Shown: positions 18,288 through 27,604, counted from the stretch's first letter. The stretch is 64,000 bases of DNA from Clostridia bacterium (GCA_004347685.1 SLTJ01000016.1:41883-105882); one strand, 5' to 3'. Notes: generated by a model not told the origin, from the sequence alone. Made by a program: numbers and translations.

Positions 18288-18833
18288 GTGCTGGTTCTTA
18301 TGGTCAATGGCAGCCCCCGGCGGGAAGGTAACACAGATATCCTGCTGGCCGAGGTGGCCCGTTCGGCCCAGGCCAATGGGGCTGAAGTGGAACAGGTGAT
18401 TCTGGCGGAGAAAAACATCGAGGCCTGTAACGGCTGTCTTTCTTGCGAAGCCGTAGGGGAGTGCGCCATCTCAGACGACATGGATGCCCTTTACCCCCGC
18501 CTCCGCCATGCTGACGCCATTGTCCTGGGCACGCCGGTTTACTTCTGGACGGTCAGCGGTCTCCTGAAACAATTTATGGACCGTACCTATGGTTTGCACT
18601 ACCAGCGGGACCTGACGGGCAAAATCGGCGCCGCCGTGGTGGTGGCCGGACGGGCCGGGGGCAGTACGGCTTACGAAACCATCATGGCGTTCTACCAGTT
18701 GCACCGCATGTATCCTGCCGGCGGGGTGATAGCCTACGGCTTGGCCGCCGGGGAAGTCCGCCACGACAGGGAAGGTATGGAGCAGGCCCGCCGCCTGGGC
18801 CGTCTCTTGTATCGGCTACATGGCAGCCGGTAG
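18288..18833 (+). CDS. flavodoxin-fold NAD(P)H-dependent FMN reductase / iron-sulfur flavoprotein
   Basis: 181 residues with the FMN-phosphate loop GSPRREGNTD near residue 8 and a cysteine cluster CNGCLSCEAVGEC near 45-58, typical of NADPH-dependent FMN reductase-like proteins and small iron-sulfur flavoproteins. GTPVYFWTVSGLLKQFMDR is the family's second flavin-binding segment. It probably shuttles electrons to or from a partner that is not obvious here. GTG at 18285 and 18288 both fit; the latter has GGAGG seven bases upstream. The gene faces the leftward gene at 19006, with an interspersed repeat in the gap. Confidence 0.82.
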   Translation: MLVLMVNGSPRREGNTDILLAEVARSAQANGAEVEQVILAEKNIEACNGCLSCEAVGECAISDDMDALYPRLRHADAIVLGTPVYFWTVSGLLKQFMDRTYGLHYQRDLTGKIGAAVVVAGRAGGSTAYETIMAFYQLHRMYPAGGVIAYGLAAGEVRHDREGMEQARRLGRLLYRLHGSR

Positions 18834-18845
18834 GCGGGTAAGTGC

Positions 18846-18990
18846 TGGGTAGACGCCCACGACGCCCGCGGCGTCATCAGCAGAGGATGAAATTGACGGC
18901 GAGGTAGGAGGCCAGAATTCCAATCTGGAACTGGCGAAGCAAGTTCCTACGAGCCTCCGACCTCTGACCCCCTGCCTCCGATAACCTGCG
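18846..18990 (-). repeat. two-hairpin interspersed element, full copy A
   Basis: Read on the minus strand it matches the copies at 41171-41343 and 46575-46720. It has a purine-rich tract, then hairpin 1 (GGAACTTGC, three bases, GCCAGTTCC with one mismatch), a linker of about 45 bases, TTTCATCCTCTG, then hairpin 2 (GACGCC, three bases, GGCGTC) and a G-rich tail. Hairpin 2 differs in sequence from the other copies but still pairs. It fills the gap between two convergent genes. Confidence 0.7.
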
Positions 18991-19005
18991 TATGTCTTGA
19001 GTGAG

Positions 19006-19755
19006 CTACGCCCACTCAAAGCTCTGGACTACCATGATCTCTTTTTCCCGGCATTTTGTCAGCATGGCCGAGGTGGCGAAGTGGGTAATGAAAACCTTGA
19101 CCACTTCTTTCCCGTAATGGCTTTTTACAACCTCTGTTTTTCTTTCAAGCTGCCGTATTTTGGCCGAACCGCTTAACCGCAATTCAGCTTCGCCTACGAT
19201 TACCACTTCCTGGCCGTTTCGTTTCCCCAGGCCGAGAACATTTATCTCTTCCCCGGCAATTTCGGCTCGAACCAGTCTTTCGGTTATTTCTATCCCGTGC
19301 TGCCTCAGGTAGGCCGGTAGAACCCTGTAGGCTTCGTTCTCCAGGGCATAGCTTACGCTCCTGGCCAGTCCGCCCAGATCGGTCCTGGTGGCGCCAATGG
19401 CCCGGGTTAACTTCTGCACTTCTACTTCGGTGCGTTTCTGGGCCTCAGCCAGCTCCTCGAGCTTTCGCTCGGTGCGTTTCTGAGCCTCAGCCAGCTCCTC
19501 GACCTTTCGCTCGGTGCGTTTCTGGGCCTCAGCCAGCTCCTCAATCTTTTGCTCGGAACGTTTCTGGGCCTCAGCTAACTGCCCTAGCTTGCCCCCGATG
19601 TCCTTGACAATATTTCTAAGTTCACGAAAGTCCTTTTCCTTAACCAGATCTTCATATCCTGCTTCTACAGTATCCACCATGACTTGGGCCAGAACAGCGG
19701 CCTGATCTTCGGAAAAAGTTTTTCCCAACTTGGTTTTTACTGTCTCAACATGCAC
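19006..19755 (-). CDS. coiled-coil DUF3782-like protein with nuclease-fold C-terminus
   Basis: 249 residues. The N-terminus is a helical segment; residues about 60-115 hold four consecutive 14-residue units of the form ELAEAQKRTERKVE, a regular coiled coil. The C-terminal 110 residues carry INVLGLGKRNGQEVVIVGEAEL, a pattern like the active-site strands of PD-(D/E)XK nuclease-fold proteins. Proteins of this architecture are common in thermophilic anaerobes and archaea; their function is not established. The underlying DNA has four near-identical 42-base units at about 19410-19580. The gene ends against the repeat at 18846-18990. Confidence 0.7.
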   Translation of the reverse strand: MHVETVKTKLGKTFSEDQAAVLAQVMVDTVEAGYEDLVKEKDFRELRNIVKDIGGKLGQLAEAQKRSEQKIEELAEAQKRTERKVEELAEAQKRTERKLEELAEAQKRTEVEVQKLTRAIGATRTDLGGLARSVSYALENEAYRVLPAYLRQHGIEITERLVRAEIAGEEINVLGLGKRNGQEVVIVGEAELRLSGSAKIRQLERKTEVVKSHYGKEVVKVFITHFATSAMLTKCREKEIMVVQSFEWA

Positions 19756-19926
19756 CAGTATTTCCCATCACCCCCACCCTGCTATCACTTCCATTTTACC
19801 TGCGTGGGCCGCCTGTGTCAAAGATTTTCGTCAGGCTGATATCTACTTTCCCGGGTTCGCGGTGACGCATTTTTCCCCGGCGAGCGGAGATAATAATATG
19901 GGAAGATGTGGAAAGGAGATGGAAGC

Positions 19927-21612
19927 ATGAATGGCTGGCCTGCTGGCTTCGGCAGTTTGCTGGCGTTCCTGCAGTTGTTTTTCCTGCTGGTAATTGGTAC
20001 GTATTTCTGGAACCAGTTGCGCTCCCAGCAGGGGAATCGGGTAGCAGTGGAGAAGGAATCACGAAAAGAGCTGGAGAAGCTGCAAAAAATGCGGCAGATA
20101 AAGCTTTCCGAGCCCTTGGCCGAGAAGACCAGGCCGCAGAAATTTGAAGAGATAATCGGCCAGGAGGACGGAATCAGGGCCCTGCGGGCCGCCCTCTGCG
20201 GTCCCAACCCGCAGCATGTCATAATTTATGGCCCTCCGGGGGTGGGCAAAACGGCGGCGGCCCGGCTGGTGTTGGAAGAGGCCAAGAGGAACCCGCTTTC
20301 CCCTTTCGGCGAGCAGGCCAGGTTCGTGGAAGTTGACGGGGCTACGGCGCGCTTTGACGAGAGGGGGATTGCGGATCCTTTGATCGGTTCGGTCCATGAT
20401 CCGATTTACCAGGGGGCTGGGCCGATGGGCATGGCCGGGATCCCCCAGCCCAAGCCAGGAGCCGTAACCAAGGCCCACGGTGGGGTGTTGTTCATTGACG
20501 AAGTCGGGGAACTGCACTCCATCCAGATCAACAAGCTGCTCAAAGTCCTGGAAGACCGCAGAGTGATGTTGGAGAGCGCCTATTACAGCTCGGAGGATAC
20601 CAGTATTCCGGCGCATATCCATGATATTTTCCAGCAGGGCCTGCCGGCTGATTTCCGCCTGGTGGGGGCTACCACCCGGCTACCGGAGGAAATACCCGCG
20701 GCTGTCAGATCCAGGTGCCTGGAGATATTCTTCCGCGGGCTCCTGCCGGAACAGATCGGGATAATTGCCCGCAATGCAGCGGCCAAGATACAGTACCGAC
20801 TGGAGGAGGAGGCGGTGGAGGTAATCCAGAAGTACGCCACCAACGGCCGGGAGGCGGTGAACATGGTACAGATTGCCGCCGGCCTGGCTCTGGGTGAGGG
20901 CCGGGGCTCTATTTGCCGGGAGGATATGGAATGGGTAGTTAACAGTGGCCAGTACTCGCCGCGGCCGGAACGAAAGATTCCGCCCCTGCCTGAAATCGGC
21001 GTGGTCAACGGTCTGGCGGTTTACGGACCTAACCTGGGTACCCTGATTGAACTGGAAACCAGCGTGACCCTGGTAGAAAGGGGCCGGGGGCAGGTGATAG
21101 TTACCGGGGTGGTGGAGGAGGAAGAAGTGGCCAGCGGCAACGGTAGGAAAAGCCGCAGCAAGAGCATGGCCAAGAGTTCGGTGGAGAACGTCCTTACGGC
21201 CCTGCGGCGCCACCTGGACGTTGATCCCCGGGACTACGACATTCACGTAAATTTCCCGGGAGGGATCCCTCTGGACGGCCCCTCGGCCGGAGTGACCATT
21301 GCCACCGCCGTTTACTCAGCCATCAAACGCATCCCGGTTGATAACGGGGTGGCCATGACCGGAGAGGTATCCATTCGCGGGGCCGTCCGGCCTGTGGGTG
21401 GAATCATCCCCAAAATAGAGGCAGCCAGACAGGCCGGGGCCAGAAAAGTGCTGATACCGAGGGGGAACTGGCAGCAGATGCTGGCCAGGACCCCGGGCCT
21501 CGTGGTGGTAGCGGTGGATAACCTGCGGGACGTGATCAATGAGGCACTTGTCTGGCCGGAAGAGCGGGTTTACCAGGTATCCTGTTCGGCTCTGCCAGCC
21601 GCGCGCCTGTAA
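19927..21612 (+). CDS. lonB: ATP-dependent protease LonB
   Basis: 561 residues. A membrane-spanning segment lies at residues 8-28, followed by an AAA+ domain with Walker A GPPGVGKT near 105 and Walker B GGVLFIDEVGEL near 190. A C-terminal S16 Lon protease domain has the catalytic serine in DGPSAGVTIA and the lysine in GIIPKIEAARQAG. It lacks the long N-terminal domain of LonA. In Bacillus LonB is sporulation-associated. ATG at 19927 has AAGGAGAT six bases upstream; an in-frame ATG at 19906 lacks a site. lonA follows after 213 bases, the order known from many spore formers. Confidence 0.95.
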   Translation: MNGWPAGFGSLLAFLQLFFLLVIGTYFWNQLRSQQGNRVAVEKESRKELEKLQKMRQIKLSEPLAEKTRPQKFEEIIGQEDGIRALRAALCGPNPQHVIIYGPPGVGKTAAARLVLEEAKRNPLSPFGEQARFVEVDGATARFDERGIADPLIGSVHDPIYQGAGPMGMAGIPQPKPGAVTKAHGGVLFIDEVGELHSIQINKLLKVLEDRRVMLESAYYSSEDTSIPAHIHDIFQQGLPADFRLVGATTRLPEEIPAAVRSRCLEIFFRGLLPEQIGIIARNAAAKIQYRLEEEAVEVIQKYATNGREAVNMVQIAAGLALGEGRGSICREDMEWVVNSGQYSPRPERKIPPLPEIGVVNGLAVYGPNLGTLIELETSVTLVERGRGQVIVTGVVEEEEVASGNGRKSRSKSMAKSSVENVLTALRRHLDVDPRDYDIHVNFPGGIPLDGPSAGVTIATAVYSAIKRIPVDNGVAMTGEVSIRGAVRPVGGIIPKIEAARQAGARKVLIPRGNWQQMLARTPGLVVVAVDNLRDVINEALVWPEERVYQVSCSALPAARL

Positions 21613-21690
21613 CCTAGGCAGCAAGCTTGAGGCCGGTGGAGGCCCCGGGCGGCAACAGCCCCGGGGAGCAGCCTTGGAAAAAAACTAGGG

Positions 21691-21720
21691 TTGCAGGGAA
21701 GGACATCTCTGGCGTAGAAT
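21691..21720 (+). promoter_or_regulatory. candidate sigma-A promoter for lonA
   Basis: TTGCAG (21691-21696) and TAGAAT (21715-21720) with an 18-base spacer, about 105 bases before the lonA start. A GC-rich inverted repeat upstream (CCCCGGG with CCCGGGG, about 21640-21665) has no T tract and may be part of the lonB 3' end. Confidence 0.5.
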
Positions 21721-21825
21721 ACACCACAAGGACAAAGTTGAGGTGAGGGTATCCCGGTCTGCTGGTTTTGGCCACGAGACCCCACCTAGAGCCATATGCC
21801 CGAAACAAACGAAGGAGGTGCCCCT

Positions 21826-24237
21826 TTGCCTGACCTGCGGATTAAGGAATTACCCTTGCTGCCGATAAGGGGTGTGCTTGTTTTCCCATATATGGTCATC
21901 CATCTGGATGTCGGCCGGGAAAGGTCTATGGCGGCCATTAACCGGGCCATGATGCGGGACCATCTCATCTTCCTGGCCATGCAAAAAGAAACTCAGGCCG
22001 AAGAACCCAGTGAAGAAGGCATTTACAGCGTCGGTACCGTAGCTGAAATAAAGCAACTGCTGAAATTGCCCGGCGGTACCGTGCGCATTTTGGTGGAAGG
22101 ATTGGGCCGGGCGAAGATCATTGATTTTATCAGCACAGAGCCTTACTTTGAGGTCCTGGTGGAAGAGCCGGACCAGGAACAGATTGTGGACCAGGAAGTG
22201 GAGGCCCTGGTGCGGGCGGTACTGGAGCAGTTTGAAAGGTATGTCAAACTGAGCAAGAAAGTCCCGCCGGAAACAATGGTTGGTATTGTCGGACTGGAGG
22301 ACCCGGGACAATTGGCCGATGTAATCGCTTCCCACCTGAACCTGAAGCTGGCGGACCGGCAGGCGTTGCTGGAAGCTGTTCGGTTCAAGGACCGGCTGGA
22401 ACTCCTGCTTACCCTCCTGGCCCAGGAGATGGAGGTACTGGAGCTGGAGCGGCGGATAAACGTCCAGGTCCGCAAGCAGATGGAAAAAACTCAAAAAGAG
22501 TATTACCTGCGGGAACAGATGAAGGCCATCCAGAAGGAACTGGGGGAAAAGGACGAGCGGGAGGCCGAAGTTGAGGAGCTGCGGCGACAGATCGCCGAGG
22601 CGAAGCTGCCGAAAGAAGTAGAAGAGAAAGTCCTCAAGGAAGTGGAGCGGCTGGAAAAGATGCCGCCCATGGTGGCCGAGACCACGGTCGTGCGTAACTA
22701 CCTGGACTGGATGTTGAGCCTGCCGTGGAGCAAGCAGACGCGGGACAGGTTGGATCTGGAGCTGGCCGAAAGAATCCTTCATGAAGACCATTACGGCTTG
22801 GATGAGGTAAAGGAGCGCATCCTGGAGTACCTGGCCATCCGCAAGCTGGCCAAGAAAATGAAAGGACCGATTCTTTGCTTTGTGGGCGCGCCTGGGGTGG
22901 GCAAGACCTCGCTGGCCAAATCCATTGCCCGGGCCATGGAGCGCAAGTTCGTGCGCATATCCCTGGGCGGAATTAGGGACGAGGCCGAAATCAGAGGGCA
23001 CCGGCGCACCTATGTCGGTGCCATGCCCGGCCGGATTATCCAGGGAATGAAGCAGGCCGGCAGCAAGAACCCGGTTTTTCTTCTGGACGAGATAGATAAG
23101 GTAGGGACGGACTTTCGCGGCGATCCTACCTCGGCCCTGCTGGAGGTGTTGGACCCGGAGCAAAACAACAGCTTCAGCGACCATTATATCGAAGCCCCCT
23201 TTGATTTGTCCAAGGTCTTATTTATCACTACGGCCAATGTTATGTATACGATACCCAGGCCGCTGCTGGACCGGATGGAGGTTATCACCCTTCCCGGTTA
23301 CACCGAGCACGAAAAGCTGGAAATAGCCAAGAGGCACCTGGTGCCCAAGCAGATCAAAGAGCACGGCTTAAAGGCGCCTCACCTGCAGCTCTCAGATAAC
23401 GCCCTGCGGAAGATAATCCGCGAGTATACCCGGGAGGCCGGGGTAAGAAACCTGGAACGGGAGATAGCCCAAATCTGTCGCAAGGTGGCCCGGGACATTG
23501 TCACCAACAAGAGTACCGGCAGCAAGGTATCGAACCAGAAAGTGGAAACTTACCTGGGTGTACCGAGGTTTCGCTATGGCGTGGCTGAGAGTGAAGACCA
23601 GGTGGGGGTGGCCACTGGTCTGGCCTGGACCGAAGTTGGCGGTGACGTATTGAGCGTGGAGGCCACTCTGCTCAGAGGCAAGGGCAACATTACCCTTACC
23701 GGCAAGCTGGGGGAAGTGATGAAGGAGTCAGCCTATGCGGGGCTGACTTATGTGAGGTCCCGGGCCGGGCAACTGGCCATCCCTGAAGATTTCTATGAGA
23801 AGTACGACCTGCATATCCATGTCCCCGAAGGGGCCATCCCCAAGGACGGCCCCTCGGCCGGGATCACCATGGCCACGGCCATGGTTTCGGCCCTCACCGG
23901 CCGGCCGGTCCGCCGGGATGTGGCCATGACCGGCGAGGTCACCTTGCGCGGTCGGGTATTGCCGATAGGTGGGGTCAAAGAAAAAATCCTGGCGGCCCAC
24001 CGGGCCGGCATCAAGACTGTCATCCTGCCCCGGGAGAACGAAAAGAACCTGGAGGATATTCCTCTGCCGGTGCGGCGCAAAATGGAATTCGTTTTGGCTG
24101 GCCACATGGATGAAGTACTGGCCACGGCCCTGGTAGGAGGCCTGACGCCCGGCAAGGCGCCGGAGGAATTGCTACAGGCCGAATTGGTGGCCGAAGATAG
24201 GACCGAGGTTTATGAACGCCCCGGCCTGACCATGTAA
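21826..24237 (+). CDS. lon: ATP-dependent protease LonA
   Basis: 803 residues with the full LonA layout: N-terminal substrate domain ([15 protein letters not shown]), coiled coil near 190-260, AAA+ domain with Walker [14 protein letters not shown] near 355, and S16 protease domain with the catalytic serine in [10 protein letters not shown] and lysine in [13 protein letters not shown]. It degrades misfolded and regulatory proteins in the cytosol. TTG at 21826 is the best start because GGAGGTG stands about five bases upstream and the conserved N-terminus begins there; ATG at 21796 would place that site inside the gene. A clear terminator follows at 24295. Confidence 0.96.
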   Translation: MPDLRIKELPLLPIRGVLVFPYMVIHLDVGRERSMAAINRAMMRDHLIFLAMQKETQAEEPSEEGIYSVGTVAEIKQLLKLPGGTVRILVEGLGRAKIIDFISTEPYFEVLVEEPDQEQIVDQEVEALVRAVLEQFERYVKLSKKVPPETMVGIVGLEDPGQLADVIASHLNLKLADRQALLEAVRFKDRLELLLTLLAQEMEVLELERRINVQVRKQMEKTQKEYYLREQMKAIQKELGEKDEREAEVEELRRQIAEAKLPKEVEEKVLKEVERLEKMPPMVAETTVVRNYLDWMLSLPWSKQTRDRLDLELAERILHEDHYGLDEVKERILEYLAIRKLAKKMKGPILCFVGAPGVGKTSLAKSIARAMERKFVRISLGGIRDEAEIRGHRRTYVGAMPGRIIQGMKQAGSKNPVFLLDEIDKVGTDFRGDPTSALLEVLDPEQNNSFSDHYIEAPFDLSKVLFITTANVMYTIPRPLLDRMEVITLPGYTEHEKLEIAKRHLVPKQIKEHGLKAPHLQLSDNALRKIIREYTREAGVRNLEREIAQICRKVARDIVTNKSTGSKVSNQKVETYLGVPRFRYGVAESEDQVGVATGLAWTEVGGDVLSVEATLLRGKGNITLTGKLGEVMKESAYAGLTYVRSRAGQLAIPEDFYEKYDLHIHVPEGAIPKDGPSAGITMATAMVSALTGRPVRRDVAMTGEVTLRGRVLPIGGVKEKILAAHRAGIKTVILPRENEKNLEDIPLPVRRKMEFVLAGHMDEVLATALVGGLTPGKAPEELLQAELVAEDRTEVYERPGLTM

Positions 24238-24294
24238 GAACCTAGCCGTGGCTAGGCCCGAAGCAGAACCTGCTTTAAGGGGGAAGATACGTGA

Positions 24295-24329
24295 GGAGCA
24301 GTTGTCTACCGGCTACTGCTCCTTTTTTT
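24295..24329 (+). terminator. intrinsic terminator after lonA
   Basis: GGAGCAGT pairs perfectly with ACTGCTCC across a 12-base loop and is followed by seven T. It ends the lonA transcript. Just upstream, CCTAGCC and GGCTAGG (24241-24256) form another short inverted repeat. Confidence 0.9.
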
Positions 24330-24472
24330 GTGCCTGGAGGCCTGGGATAATGTCGCCACCCACGTTCCGCACTCCTTGCCGGAAGGTCCCTGCCACCATG
24401 TGGTTTGTGCGTTTTGGCCCGATGGCTACAGGCTGGCAGCCTGGTGGGGCCATTTCGGGCAAAAAAAAGTTC

Positions 24473-24501
24473 TTGCCCGTAGCTTTCTGTGGCGGTATAA
24501 T
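24473..24501 (+). promoter_or_regulatory. sigma-A promoter for the GntR/slipin operon
   Basis: TTGCCC (24473-24478) and TATAAT (24496-24501) with a 17-base spacer, 35 bases before the GntR start codon. The gap 24330-24472 holds nothing else recognisable. Confidence 0.75.
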
Positions 24502-24535
24502 ATACTAGAACATTATCACAAGCAGGGGCTCACCC

Positions 24536-24946
24536 ATGGATTTCAACGATTTCAAGCTCGATTCGGCCAACGGCATCCCGATCTACGTGCAGTTGAAGCA
24601 GGCCATCCAGTACGCGGTGGCTACGGGCAAGTATGTCCCGGGTTCGCGCTTGCCCACAGTGCGGCAAATGGCTGTCGCCTTGAAGATCAACCCCAACACC
24701 GTCAGCCGGGTGTATTCCGAGCTGGAGCGGGACGGCATTTTGGCCACCAGGCAGGGACGGGGGACCTTTGTCTGCGAGGCGCCTGGACTGGAAACGGAGG
24801 GGCGGCAACAGATGTTACAGGAACTCATCCAGCATTTTCTGGTGCAGGCCTATGATCTGGGCTTCTCGTCCCATGAAGCTCTGGAGGCCATTCAGCGGAT
24901 GCTGGCCGGGAATGACGAAAGGCGGGGAGGTGAGGTCAATGAGTGA
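24536..24946 (+). CDS. GntR-family regulator, YtrA type
   Basis: 136 residues: an N-terminal winged helix (PIYVQLKQAI, LPTVRQMAVALKINPNTVSRVYSELERDG) and only a short helical tail instead of a ligand domain, which is the YtrA subgroup. Members usually repress their own operon, which commonly encodes membrane proteins. The stop overlaps the slipin gene start by eight bases, so the two are probably coupled. The regulator likely controls the promoter at 24473, by inference from gene order. Confidence 0.88.
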   Translation: MDFNDFKLDSANGIPIYVQLKQAIQYAVATGKYVPGSRLPTVRQMAVALKINPNTVSRVYSELERDGILATRQGRGTFVCEAPGLETEGRQQMLQELIQHFLVQAYDLGFSSHEALEAIQRMLAGNDERRGGEVNE

Positions 24947-25928
24947 GGCAGAAGGCCGGGAAAATGGCACCTTTAGCACCTCGGTGGCAGCCTTTTCTGT
25001 CACGGTCGCTGCCGGCCTGGGGGGGCTGATCTTGGTGGGCGTGGGTGCGGTCAGGCTGCAGATCAGCCTGGTCATAGCCGGGCTGGTAATAGCCATCTGG
25101 TGTCTGGCCGCGGTCAAGGTAGCCAGACAGTGGGAGAAGGCTGTAATCCTGCGCCTGGGCCGGATCCACCGTACGGTGGGACCGGGTCCCTTTATCATCA
25201 TCCCGCTGCTTGAAAGCGTTGCCGCTTGGGTGGACCAGCGGATCCGCACTTCATCCTTTAATGCTGAGCAAACCCTTACCAAGGACAATGTGCCGGTGGA
25301 CGTGGACGCAATTTTGTTCTGGATGGTTTGGGATGCGGAAAAGGCAGTGCTGGAGGTTGCCGACTACGAAGCGGCTGTTTCCTGGGCCTCCCAGACGGCT
25401 TTGCGGGAGGTTATCGGCCGCACCTTGCTCTCCGACATGCTGGCGGCGCGGGAGCAAATTGATGAGGAACTGCAGACCATAATTGACGCGCGCACTGAGC
25501 CCTGGGGCATAGCGGTGCAGGCAGTGGAGATCAGGGATGTGATAATCCCGGCCAACTTGCAGGAGGCCATGTCCAGGGAAGCCCAGGCCGAACGGGAGCG
25601 GCGCGCGCGCATTATCCTGGGCGGGGCCGAAGTGGAGATCGCTTCCAAGTTCGCCGAGGCGGCCCGTTCTTACCAGAACGATGAGGTGGCCCTCAACCTG
25701 CGGGCCATGAATCTCCTGTACGAAGGCCTGAAGGAGAAAGGCAGCCTGGTAGTCGTGCCCAGCCGGGCCGTCGAATCTTTGGGCGCCGGGGGAATTTTGG
25801 GGATGGCTTCCCTGGCCCGGGAGTCTCTCGCAGGAACCTCAGGGGTCGGGCAACATGGTGAATCGGAGCCTTCAGGTGTTCCCGAAAGCCTGCGGCCGGC
25901 CGGTAGCCGGCAAATAGAGGGAAAGTGA
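24939..25928 (+). CDS. slipin/stomatin-like SPFH membrane protein
   Basis: 329 residues. Two adjacent hydrophobic segments lie at about 15-35 and 40-58, then the SPFH domain starts (QWEKAVILRLGRIHRTVGPG) and runs to the helical MSREAQAERERRARIILGGAE segment near 215. Slipins form membrane-bound oligomers; in bacteria they often pair with an NfeD-type protein, which is not seen here. ATG at 24939 has GGGGAGG eight bases upstream and sits inside the preceding stop region. The C-terminal 40 residues are serine- and glycine-rich and probably disordered. Confidence 0.85.
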   Translation: MSEAEGRENGTFSTSVAAFSVTVAAGLGGLILVGVGAVRLQISLVIAGLVIAIWCLAAVKVARQWEKAVILRLGRIHRTVGPGPFIIIPLLESVAAWVDQRIRTSSFNAEQTLTKDNVPVDVDAILFWMVWDAEKAVLEVADYEAAVSWASQTALREVIGRTLLSDMLAAREQIDEELQTIIDARTEPWGIAVQAVEIRDVIIPANLQEAMSREAQAERERRARIILGGAEVEIASKFAEAARSYQNDEVALNLRAMNLLYEGLKEKGSLVVVPSRAVESLGAGGILGMASLARESLAGTSGVGQHGESEPSGVPESLRPAGSRQIEGK

Positions 25929-25950
25929 AAAGAATATCAAAATAAAGTTA

Positions 25951-25979
25951 TTGACCCCTCCAGGTATGTATGGTATAAT
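25951..25979 (+). promoter_or_regulatory. consensus-like sigma-A promoter for the structured RNA
   Basis: TTGACC (25951-25956) and TATAAT (25974-25979) with a 17-base spacer, a near-perfect vegetative promoter. Transcription would begin near 25986, some 50 bases before the first closing stem of the structured RNA and about 290 bases before the next open frame. Confidence 0.85.
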
Positions 25980-25985
25980 CGGATC

Positions 25986-26250
25986 ACAGGATGTACCAAT
26001 GAATTAGTATTATATGGCTGATAGTGATAAATTGATTTTAACTACTCAGCCTCCAGTTTGGTCGGAGGTCGGGCGGCGAACGACTGAAGACTAGCCGGGT
26101 TATCGGGCTTCGCGAAAGTGACGGCGAGGCCGCGCTCAAAGGCTGTGATAGGCGGCGGCCTGAGTAGTTACAATTGATCCTAAGCAGTGGTAAGTACTCC
26201 CCATCTGGGGTCGAGCCCTCGAGGCCTGTACCGACCCACTGCTTATTTTT
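25986..26250 (+). ncRNA. unassigned structured RNA / leader ending in a terminator-like stem
   Basis: Two perfect long-range stems are visible. TAACTACTCAG (26039-26049) pairs with CTGAGTAGTTA (26160-26170) and encloses at least two more hairpins: CCTCC with GGAGG (26050-26068), and GGCTTCGC with GCGAGGCC (26106-26131, one G-U). Then TAAGCAGTGG (26181-26190) pairs with CCACTGCTTA (26236-26245) around an inner CCCCA/TGGGG hairpin and is followed by five T, like an intrinsic terminator. The RNA could be a riboswitch-like leader controlling the 47-codon frame at 26277 or a separate small RNA. I did not recognise motifs of T-box, cobalamin, SAM, TPP or c-di-GMP-I RNAs. Confidence 0.7.
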
Positions 26251-26276
26251 ATCTATAACAGAAAGGAGTTTTGCCA

Positions 26277-26420
26277 ATGCGGAAAATGCTGGCGGTCTGT
26301 GGGGGAGCTTATGCCTACATACACACGGGGGTTATGGTTACCACCCTGGTGCTGCAGGTGCTGGCCGGAATGGTTTTCGCTGCTCTGTTGCTTTATTGGC
26401 TGGGGGCCGCCTTGTTCTAG
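26277..26420 (+). CDS. small hydrophobic protein of 47 residues
   Basis: ATG at 26277 follows AAAGGAG with eight bases between, and the frame closes with TAG at 26420. The protein begins MRKMLAVCGGAYAYIHTG and continues with one long hydrophobic stretch (residues about 18-46), so it is likely a single-pass membrane peptide. No family was recognised. It lies directly downstream of the structured RNA and its terminator-like stem, which could decide whether it is expressed. Confidence 0.6.
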   Translation: MRKMLAVCGGAYAYIHTGVMVTTLVLQVLAGMVFAALLLYWLGAALF

Positions 26421-26505
26421 GAGGCGGCCCGTAAAACTTCGCCTGGCTTTGTCGTCCTAGATTCCCCGACGCCAGAGGCGTCTTGGGGGGCGGCCCCGAA
26501 AAAGC
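26421..26505 (+). repeat. partial copy of the interspersed hairpin element
   Basis: CTAGGAGGCGGCCC plus AAAACTT.GCCTGGCT here match the flanks of the element at 33757-33850. The hairpin GACGCC, AGA, GGCGTC (26469-26483) followed by a G-rich stretch and GCGGCCCCGAAAA corresponds to hairpin 2 and tail of the full copies. The gap 26506-26614 shows nothing else. Confidence 0.5.
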
Positions 26506-26614
26506 GGAGGTTCGAAGTTTCCTGTAGCTTTGCCCTCGACCTTTGCTTTCCCCGGCAGGAAAAAGCCGCACCGGCAGCGAAGTCTATCTGACAAAGAAGC
26601 CGGGTGGTGATTTC

Positions 26615-27565
26615 ATGGACTTAGTGTTCGAGTTGTTAAACGGCAATACGCGGGCCCTGGCCAGGGCCATTAGCCTGGTGGAGAACGGCGGGGTCGAAAA
26701 GGAAGCCTTGCTGGGCTCCATTTTTCACCTCACCGGGAAGGCTATGGTGGTAGGGATTACCGGGTCGCCGGGGGCTGGCAAGAGTTCCTTGGTGGATAAG
26801 CTGATCGGCGAGCTGCGGGCAAACGGCGCCAGCGTCGGGGTGTTGGCCGTTGATCCCACCAGTCCCTTTACCGGGGGCGCCCTGCTGGGGGATCGGATCC
26901 GCATGCAGGAACATGTCCTGGATAAAGATGTTTTTATCCGCAGCATGGGTACCCGGGGCAGCCTGGGCGGTCTGGCCCGGGCTACCCGGGAAGCGATCAA
27001 GATCCTGGACGCCTTCGGCAAGGATGTGATCCTGGTGGAGACGGTAGGGGTGGGCCAGTCGGAACTGGACGTGATGCATACGGTGGATACCACCGTGGTG
27101 GTTCTCACCCCCGGGGCCGGGGATGTGGTCCAGACCATGAAAGCCGGGATCATGGAAATAGCCGATATCTTTGCCGTCAACAAAGCCGATATGGAGGGCG
27201 CTGATCGGCTGGCCGTGGAGATCGAAAACATGCTGGACCTGGGCCAGTCCGGGCCATGGCGGCCACCGGTGGTAAAGACGGTTTCACTGACCGGTCAAGG
27301 GGTAGGCGATCTTTACCAGGCTCTGACAAAGCATTGGGCCTATCTCCGGGAGAGCGGCCTTCTGGAGAAAAAGCGGGAGCAGCGGCTGCGCGGGGAGGTA
27401 TTTGACCTGGTGGTCGAGGAACTACGCCAGGAAATTGACAGCCGCCTGGAAAACAAAGGCATGATGGACGAACTGTTGGCCCGGGTGATCAGCCGGGAAA
27501 TCAACCCGTATGTTGCCGCCGACCGGATTCTGTCCGAACTGAGGGGAGCCAGGAAGTACGGTTAA
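26615..27565 (+). CDS. meaB: methylmalonyl-CoA mutase-associated GTPase MeaB (ArgK-like)
   Basis: 316 residues. P-loop GSPGAGKSS near residue 53, DPTSPFTGGALLGDRIRM near 85, ETVGVGQSE near 145 and the NKAD specificity motif near 188 identify the MeaB/ArgK branch of SIMIBI GTPases. MeaB loads and protects the B12 cofactor of methylmalonyl-CoA mutase and relatives. No mutase gene is in this window, so its partner is elsewhere. ATG at 26615 has a GGTGGTGA site; the frame stays open upstream without homology. The C-terminal helical dimerisation arm is complete. Confidence 0.92.
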   Translation: MDLVFELLNGNTRALARAISLVENGGVEKEALLGSIFHLTGKAMVVGITGSPGAGKSSLVDKLIGELRANGASVGVLAVDPTSPFTGGALLGDRIRMQEHVLDKDVFIRSMGTRGSLGGLARATREAIKILDAFGKDVILVETVGVGQSELDVMHTVDTTVVVLTPGAGDVVQTMKAGIMEIADIFAVNKADMEGADRLAVEIENMLDLGQSGPWRPPVVKTVSLTGQGVGDLYQALTKHWAYLRESGLLEKKREQRLRGEVFDLVVEELRQEIDSRLENKGMMDELLARVISREINPYVAADRILSELRGARKYG

Positions 27566-27604
27566 AACGTCCGGGGGTAAATTGCAGTTTTTGCAAAGCG
27601 CACA

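Noticed and set aside
24328..24855. 175-codon frame overlapping the GntR promoter and gene
   Set aside because: The GntR gene in another frame has winged-helix motifs and its own promoter; this frame would run through the terminator region and shows no domain.
26039..26250. Known riboswitch (T-box, cobalamin, c-di-GMP-I, SAM, TPP)
   Set aside because: The stretch AGCCGGGTTA recalls part of the c-di-GMP-I consensus, but the other conserved blocks are missing. No T-box specifier/antiterminator signature or B12-box was found.
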